NCBI GenBank assembly: GCA_035772785.1
Contig: JAOCPU010000034.1
Span: forward strand, 186,001-250,000
Length of the DNA: 64,000 bases
Source of the DNA: Phlebiopsis flavidoalba
Lineage: Eukaryota; Basidiomycota; Agaricomycetes; Polyporales; Phanerochaetaceae
Direction: 5' to 3'
Shown here piece by piece: positions 57,845-64,000 of this stretch. The notes under the pieces are model-generated. The model had not been told where the DNA came from. It made no database searches and worked only from the letters and a program-made list of their open reading frames with translations. The position numbers and the translations under genes were made by a program. The stretch's first letter is position 1. Every line of letters starts with the position of its first letter.

Positions 57845-59236
57845 TCAATGAGAGGAATGTTGACGATGTATAAATACAGTAATGCATAAGTAAAAATAGG
57901 AATAAGTCCGTGCTCTATTATGAAACTCCTCCATATCGTCGTCAGTCCATCGTACGTCATCTTCGTCGTCATCTTCGTACCTTCGTTTATCCTCCGAAAC
58001 CGCTTGTTTACCCCGAATCAACCGTATAGTTCGTAATGGGAACATTTTCGCACCAGGTATTTGATCTATATTCCATTTGAGAACCATGATTGATACCAGC
58101 ATAGAGAAAGGGAGCCTATACCCCGTCCTCCATTGAAGTTCCCCCATAAGCTCCCAGGTCTCGTTGTGTTCGCCACTCCGATGCATGAATGCAATCTCGC
58201 TGAGAACCATCCTTGAGGATACGCCTCTGGTTGCTGAGTACGCCTCGTGCGAGTAGCAGTTTGACGGCCCAGCATGCTCTCGTTCGCGGAAGAAGACCAA
58301 AAGAGCATGTCGAGTAGCTGAATTTTTGCGCGCATACCGCAGTCCATGCGCTCGAATTGGCCTTTCGGTGGCTTCGTGCGGTGGGGGGCTTCTTTCTGTA
58401 TACCCGTTAGCAGAGAGCAGTTTAAAAGCACGCGCTGGGACTCATCAATGAGGTCGGAGAAGCCAGTGGTGTTTGTGAATACCACTGGTGACGCCGTGTT
58501 GATCGAGCCACGGTCTCCTGGGGAGCTACGTCCTCGATAGCGCTTGATGGATCTCTGGACTGGTAAATTCGCTTCTTGTTGCGCGCATCTTAAATGCTCC
58601 TGGACGTAGCGTCCATTGAGCATGTACGGTTCGGAGTGTTCTCTGCACTCGTGCTTGACACACGAGGCCGGTAAGAGAGATCCAGTCGTGCGCGCGCGAC
58701 TTCGCACGTGCCGGGCTCTCCTTCTCTGGACTTTCAGCGACGGACGAAACTGGTTGTCCACAGAGTCATTGAGCCATGTCAAGCTCGTACTCGTCAACTA
58801 CGGTCAGCTCGTTGGGGGGATCGTCCGAAGACCGGCGGGAGCATCCACACGAATGCGCGGCACTTTGCCCCCCGCCGTCTTTGCGTTGTGGTACACGCGT
58901 ATCGTTCGCGAGATGCACGTCCTCGTCGTTCGCCAATCACGCGTGACCATTGCTCCAATCAGATGTCGTGGGATCTATAGCATGTCAAAGGGTGCGCTCG
59001 CACAATAGCTGCAGGTCTCGTATACCTTCACCAGCCACACCCGTCCGTTGCCGCGACTCCATCATGTAGAGGCTCCTCGGGGTCGGGTTGCAAGTCCTCT
59101 CGTCGTGCCCAGCATTTTCAGCATCGAAAGGCTTCTTCTCATCTTCTATTGCAGTGTCGCGTTTCGTCCATGACTGTGTGGAGAATTTGAGGGTGGACGA
59201 TAAGAATGGATGGTGGTTGAGTTCAAGGTCCAACAC
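57845..59236 (-). CDS. Unnamed protein, probably one broken gene
   Basis: Several minus-strand frames follow one another with protein-like sequence: 59236-58985 (SLYMMESRQRTGVAGEGI), 58797-58066 (243 codons) and 58300-57845 (151 codons). Notable pieces are SCVKHEC and EPYMLNGRYVQEHLRCAQQE, VVFTNTTGFSDLIDESQRVL, FERMDCGMRAKIQLLDMLFW, ETWELMGELQWRTGY, PGAKMFPLRTIRLIRGKQAV, and an acidic tail YEDDDEDDVRWTDDDMEE. I recognise no domain. The continuity on one strand and the acidic tail suggest a real gene. The borders are those of the open stretches. Confidence 0.5.
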
Positions 59237-59669
59237 GAAGGAGTGGCTGCATGGGCCAACGCTTTCTGGGCCAAGCGCCGAAAATCACTTTCGTTGTGCT
59301 AGGGAGACTAGCTGGCCGCGCTCTGCCTTTGTGGAGATTACATTCACTCCTCCACGCTTCTCTGCGGCTTCAGTACATCGAGACCGAAGAACTCTCGCCA
59401 CACAACACGGCTATGTATTTGTACAAGCATCTCATAGCTGTTAATACAGTTCAATCTACTAGAAGTACACACGCATGTCTAATATCATACATGCCAGAAT
59501 CGTGAGGCTCCTGACGGGGGTCATTTTACCGAACTGTGAGCCACTGCCTAGCGAGGGAGTAGCCCCGACGAAGAGAAGAATCAAAGAGAGTTACAAATAA
59601 TCTCATGAAAACGTGGGAAGTCGTGGCTATTCCCTATGGAATGTCGAAGATGAGTGCATAGGGTGGTCC
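59237..59669. other. Intergenic
   Basis: Downstream of the chitinase stop. Short plus-strand frames only; no motif. Confidence 0.4.
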
Positions 59670-61428
59670 TCAAACACGGAAGAAACGCGAGCGAACTCGT
59701 TCCCTCGCGGGTTGCTGGCATCTGGGGAGTCGGCCGAGCCGTCGAAGCGGTACTTGTGGAACCGCTGCTCGTCGAAGCTAGCAACGGAGTCACCCAGTCC
59801 TGGTGTGGGCGGAAGACAGTGGGTAGGTTTTTTGCGGCGCTGTGGGTCGCCTCGGGCGCATCCGAGGAACTAACTACGCCGTGTGGGCGATGCTAGTGGA
59901 TTGTGAGCAGAGCTGGTAGCAGGCTTCGAAGCTGGTTGGGATGCGCTCCTTGTGTGCTAGTTGGCACTTTAACTGAAGAGCTCGCGCTTTTGTGACTGTT
60001 GAGACCCAGCTTGGCAGCTGAAGCGGTGATAGACAGTCTTCACTGCCTTATTCGAAAACCGATTGTTGGCTAGACCAAAGCTTTAGGACGAACAGTTTGA
60101 AATTGGTTCCGAACTTACTGTAAGCTGTGTCTGCGTCCCACATCATGACACCTCCGAACGAGGATCTACTTGGATTTGCGCATCCGAAACGTATGAAGCC
60201 AGAGTGAAGAACTGACGTAACCAGTTTCCAGCAGCCCTCGGCGGATCCTGGCGCGCAATGTATACTTTTACGTTCTTATTGAACGATGTCGTCTTAGCCC
60301 ACGTTATCCCTACATGCCGTCAGCAATATTTTGACGGATGATCCAGGTCGCACATACCACGGTAGCGAAATTGTAGTCCTGGAAGAGATAGTAAGTATGA
60401 ACCTACATACAAGAGCGCACAGGCAGTACTTACGCTAGGTTGAATCCAAACCGCAATAGTTGTTTGTCTGTTGAAGAAACTTAGACATGTCGCGATGACG
60501 TCATAGACTCGCTACTCACAAAATTGCACGTAAAAACCGCGTCAAAGTCGGCATCGTTTGAGGGGGCAGTACCGATGTAAGCGTCGGGATATGGGCACTG
60601 AGCACCGCGCAGCCGTGATGTAGTAGCTCTTGCCAGTCGGCGCAGCCAGCGAACGAATCTTGCTAACAAAGGCGGCATAGTGGGCCGGAGTGCCGCTTTC
60701 GATGTCGAGATCGATACTGACCCAAAAGATCGGTTAGTAGAACTTTATCATTAGTTATGGAAACATACCCGTCGAGAACAGCGTTTCCGAAGGGGTCTCG
60801 TAGAGCTGGACCCTCCGAGGAACAAGTTCCAAACTTGAGTGGCAAATGTCTCCGCCTGAGAGTCAGACGAGAACCCGACCTGGCCTGTTGCACCACCCAA
60901 GCTCAGAGTAATAAGTTTGCCCTTCGATTGACAGGTCTTGATGTCCGCCTCCATAGCCGCCTGGCAGTTTGCCAGGGCGGTTCCGGAGAAGACAGGGTCA
61001 TCCCATTGACTGCAGACCTGAACCGTACGCAGGCGCTTAGTTGACCAGAACTTATTCCGCGGCGAAGAATTGGCGAAGAAACTACTCACATTAGCGAAGT
61101 CAATGACCGGGTCGCCGCCTGTACCTCGGAAGATGTACAGGAACGCCATTGGGATGACATCGATCGTGTCGTCCTGGCAGTAGTAGGCCAAGGGCTGCTG
61201 AGAGCCAGCTCCGTCTTGTCCCCAATAGCTGGCGACGTGAAAAAAAGGGTCAAAAAAAAGCCCATCCATATATTATAATGGCTTACACAGCCAGCTATTT
61301 GAAGCAGAGTGAGCCTAAGAGTCTTGTGTAGCTCAAAGATAACGTACATTATCCTTCCTCGTGTTGTCAAAGGCCATCGCGTGCGTCAAAAACCCAAGAG
61401 CCAGGATGAGGAGCGCCAGAGAGCGCAT
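59670..61428 (-). CDS. Class III chitinase, GH18, with Ser/Thr-rich C-terminal tail
   Basis: Secreted endochitinase acting on fungal or environmental chitin. The signal peptide MRSLALLILALGFLTHAMAF starts at 61428. The mature start HVASYWGQDGAGSQQPLAYY is at 61235-61180. FYFNVF-equivalent positions read IPMAFLYIF, then DFANVSSFF, CQAAMEADIKTCQSKGKLIT then LSLGGATGQVGF, and VWNLFLGG. The catalytic DxxDxDxE is split by an intron: NAVLDG (about 60785-60768) and IDLDIESGTPAHYAAF (60715-60670). QCPYPDAYIGTA and ADFDAVF follow, then VQFYNNYCG-type sequence, TTSFNKNVKVYI and SSFGGVMMWDADTAY at 60165-60125. The tail from 60040 is rich in Ser/Thr/Pro/Ala (KVPTSTQGASQPASKPATSS) and ends RVRSRFFRV with stop at 59670-59672. 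A TATAAA sequence lies about 106 nt upstream. Several frame changes, and the catalytic Glu is intact. Confidence 0.95.
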
Positions 61429-63106
61429 GCCGACGACGGGGGTAGCCACAGGACACCATCCTGGTGGAGGAAGGAGGGCGAGGGAGGAAGACCGAGAGGT
61501 TTCCTGGGGAACATTGCCAGTCAAAGAATATCCTTTATACGCGTACCTGCGGAAATGACTTCCGCGTGTCGACATATTGGGTAGCTCAGGCCGGCCAGCC
61601 CATACTGCATGAGACTGTATCACATTGGTCGCGACTTCTGACTTTGTTGCCGTACGTGAGGCCCATGCGTACCGCGGACAAGAACAAGTGCTACCGAACG
61701 GTAAATCACCGCTGGCGTACGCGGCAGCCCTGAGCGCGGAAGACATCTGACCCGGAGGTTCGTGCTTCTTGCATAACGACATGGGCCAGCAACAGCTGGC
61801 CAATGTGCTTGCCGGGGCCGGACGACGTTCTCCCTGATGTAGAATAACACTTTCGTCCAGTCGAAATCTCTTCTTGCGCTGCGGGGGCGTGAACAGACTT
61901 TCTGTGCTATCAGCTGACGGAGTCTAGAATGAGTATCACCGATAGCGCTCAGAGATATCTTGACATGAATGCGTTTTTCCGGGGTTGTTAAGCTCGCAGG
62001 ACCGCGTACGGCCAGGACCAACGTACGCTCTCTACTTCGAAGTTTAAGCAATCTGATCTACTGAGATTAGCACAAAAACCTCGATACGTTGCTCGTATCG
62101 ACACAACGCGACTTACATGAATTGACCTCTTGAACGGCTGCAGCAAATCAGCTGTTCCGCTGGTATCGCCATTGCAGGGGGTCGTGAAGATGCAAACACG
62201 TGCATGCAATATTTATCAAATCCGTAGGGTGAAAGGCGCTCACTGGTCGTACATGGGACCAAGGTGGAGCCCCTAAGCATGCTACGGACACAACACACGC
62301 ACACGCGGAACAGCTAGCAAGAACCACCCGTCTGTCACCCCCGCTCCTTGACGCCGCCATGGAATACCAAGCTTAAGTCTCGAAGGCGCTCACCGACAAC
62401 TACACGCCAGCCGTGCAGCTCTGTGCCTTCCAAATGATTCAAACCCAACTCGGTTTACTCTCGCTCGTAACATAGTGTGGAGAAATGACAACCGCGATAC
62501 CGAGGTTTGTAATCGCGCAGTTTGACTCATCGCACTATCGCATATCTTTATTCACAAAACCGGAGGTACCCAAAATATGTAGTTCTACCCACCGCATAAT
62601 AGATTCGGCTGCCCTCGGTCATGAGCCGCGAATGTTTTCCGGAACACAGAAAACAAAAAATAAAGAAACACGGTCTTCGAGCTCGACTTGGTTCCAATGT
62701 GGCTGGTTCAATGACAGCACAGTGTAACCCAATGTCAATCTAGGGGATGGATTAAGTGAAATGAAGATCCGATCATGATAAATGAAAGAGAAGAGAGAAC
62801 ATCCCTCACAATGAACCACAAGGGATGAGAAAAAAGACATGTCGATCTAGTGTCCCAAGCGGTCAACAAAAAGGCTCATCTCAAGCATCTTAGGCACAAT
62901 CGAACAAGGAGCAGTCACCCCCAGCGGGCCAACAACCACCGTATAGCATGGAGTAATAGCTCACACCAATCGTTGTCCAGCGTAGTGCAACAGACGAGCA
63001 CAGAGCGATCATATTTTGCCAGCCGGAGGGGTATTTCGGGCTTCGGAGGAGCGATTTGTCTTGGGTATCGCTGTCTGAGTCGTGCATTTTTGTAGATGAT
63101 GCGCCT
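61429..63106. other. Intergenic with no supported gene
   Basis: The minus-strand sequence just upstream of the chitinase holds its promoter, with TATAAA on the minus strand at 61534-61539. Frames at 61620-62051, 62148-62360 and 62485-62727 show no domain. A Thr/Asn/Lys-rich AT stretch at 62630-62850 looks non-coding. Confidence 0.4.
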
Positions 63107-64000
63107 CTAAGCAAGTCTGACTTGAGGCTCGTCGAAATATTCTCTGGGCAAGAATCCGACACGGTCTTCTTGAGCTTGAACCGCTCAACGCCGCGCGATT
63201 CCAGACGCGACTAAACGACTCCATCGTCTGGACAAAAATCTAACTCTCCAGACAGCTAATCTCGTCCGCTGCGGGTGCCATTCAGTTTGTGCTCTTGAGG
63301 AACACCAAATGCCAGGAAGCGATCGCCCCAGGCAAGGCAGATAGACGGGTCCCATGCGTTGGGTTTAATACGCGCGTACGAGGCGCGGAAATCTCTATCG
63401 TCCTGAATGACTGTGTAGTTGTGACTTGCCCTTGTCGGGGTGCGGAACCAACGATGACTTCTATGCGCTGACGTTGAGAAACCAAAAAATGTGATCAATA
63501 ATTGTTCTGTCTTACAGGGACTCCCAGCACCCAAAAAACGACTGGAAGTAGAATTTACAGCAGCTTCCTGGAAGTCTCATGAGGATCGTGTGTGAAAGAC
63601 GGTGTCGTGTCTTACTTCTCGTAAACTTGACTTCGTCATGGGGGCCGCGTATGTTCAACGAGGTCTTCAACTCGACATAGCGATAGGTTTGGTTCTCCCT
63701 GAAACTTGTCTGTGTCGCTGTTAGTTCAATTGCAGACTGTAAATGGATTTCTTGAACTGCATACCTCTGACCAGCCAGTCTACCTACCTCCTCCTATGAC
63801 CATTCTCTGGGTTGTTGCCCGAGTTTCGTCTTTACGACCGCGTCACCACACACTGAACGTTGGTATCGACATCACCCTCCCCCAACCCTGAGGGTGAGCA
63901 GGCCGCGTTAGGACTTTTCCGTTGACCGACGGGGAGCGGCAGAGGTGCAATAAGACTCGCAAAGAATATCCGTAGTAGCTTTGGAGTCGATGATGAGGAG
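63107..64000 (-). CDS. RAI1: Decapping and exonuclease protein Rai1/DXO (partial, runs off window)
   Basis: Nuclear partner of the 5'-3' exonuclease Rat1 that removes faulty mRNA caps. The N-terminal part lies beyond 64000. Entering the window: SYYGYSFxSYCTSAAPRRS, DVDTNVQWC and AVVKTKLG (about 63870-63820), then RMVIGGEVDWL in a shifted frame, the metal-binding E-x-D region. YRYVELKTSLNIRGPHDEVK (63695-63630) carries the catalytic ELK motif. LLKFYFQSF follows with an intron. GFRTPT, QSFRTIEI and PNAWDPSICLAWGDRFLAF then VPQEHK appear at 63460-63280. The C-terminal DRVGFLPREYFDEP (63165-63125) ends with a stop at 63107-63109. The GFRT-SYARIKPNAWDPxxCLxWG order is typical of the family. Frame changes occur in each exon. 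Confidence 0.93.

Noticed and set aside
1..64000. CRISPR arrays, rRNA, tRNA, bacterial operons or plasmid functions
   Set aside because: No spaced identical repeats, no T-arm plus acceptor-stem pattern I could fold by eye, and all recognisable genes are eukaryotic with introns.
1..64000. Region-wide pseudogenisation or RIP-like mutation
   Set aside because: Changes are mostly one-base indels without a C-to-T bias that I can see, and they hit essential genes; sequence error explains them better.

Overview
The window reads as nuclear DNA of a filamentous basidiomycete, most likely an Agaricomycete. The grounds are short GT-AG introns of about 50-60 nt, compact alternating-strand genes, and protein families typical of mushroom-forming fungi: MIS13 and YPI1 in basidiomycete form, GroES-like quinone oxidoreductases, BTB proteins with WFDDG-type starts, a class III GH18 chitinase with a Ser/Thr-rich tail, and a DUF2415 WD40 protein. 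I saw no bacterial operons, no CRISPR array, and no rRNA or tRNA gene.

Almost every recognisable gene, including single-copy housekeeping genes that cannot plausibly all be dead, is broken by one-base insertions or deletions and scattered substitutions. Long G/C runs (31 G at 7792-7822) are also present. The simplest reading is unpolished long-read sequence. Gene calls therefore come from following homology across frames, and exon borders are approximate unless stated. The cytochrome c gene resolves almost base by base.

Layout, left to right. 1-3.4 kb: chorismate mutase (+) converging on COQ4 (-). 3.4-9.6 kb: little that can be named, with a degenerate tandem repeat at 6.58-6.78 kb and homopolymer-rich sequence. 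9.6-10.9 kb: first GroES-like oxidoreductase (+). 11.6-13.7 kb: DUF2415 WD40 protein (-), divergent from TMA46 (+, 14.2-15.7 kb). 15.9-16.9 kb: CWC2 (-), divergent from CBR1 (+, 17.0-17.8 kb); both lack sequence. 18.1-19.2 kb: BTB protein (+). 19.9-22.8 kb: C2H2 zinc-finger transcription factor (-). 22.8-28.6 kb: mostly unassigned, ending in a Spa2/GIT-type domain fragment. 29.3-29.9 kb: second BTB gene (+). 30.3-32.6 kb: second GroES-like gene and a third, decayed copy (-). 33.1-34.0 kb: metallophosphoesterase (-). 34.3-38.3 kb: ADP1-type ABC transporter (-). 38.3-46.8 kb: gene-poor, holding one Cys-rich membrane protein. 46.8-48.9 kb: patatin-like lipase (+).

From 50 kb to the right edge genes are densely packed: DHHC palmitoyltransferase (-), MIS13 (-), CYC1 (+), YPI1 (+), a Rossmann-fold protein (-), an unnamed protein (-), a GH18 chitinase (-) and RAI1 (-, running off the window).

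The genes do not form one pathway. They are a housekeeping assortment: aromatic amino acid and ubiquinone biosynthesis, respiration, splicing, mRNA quality control, kinetochore, PP1 regulation and ER redox. Around them sit accessory families (GroES-like oxidoreductases, BTB, patatin, chitinase). I did not find a convincing new biological system. The points most worth a second look are the paired losses at CWC2/CBR1, the three-copy GroES-like family with one relic, the truncated Spa2-type gene, the degenerate tandem repeat and the sequence-quality signature.
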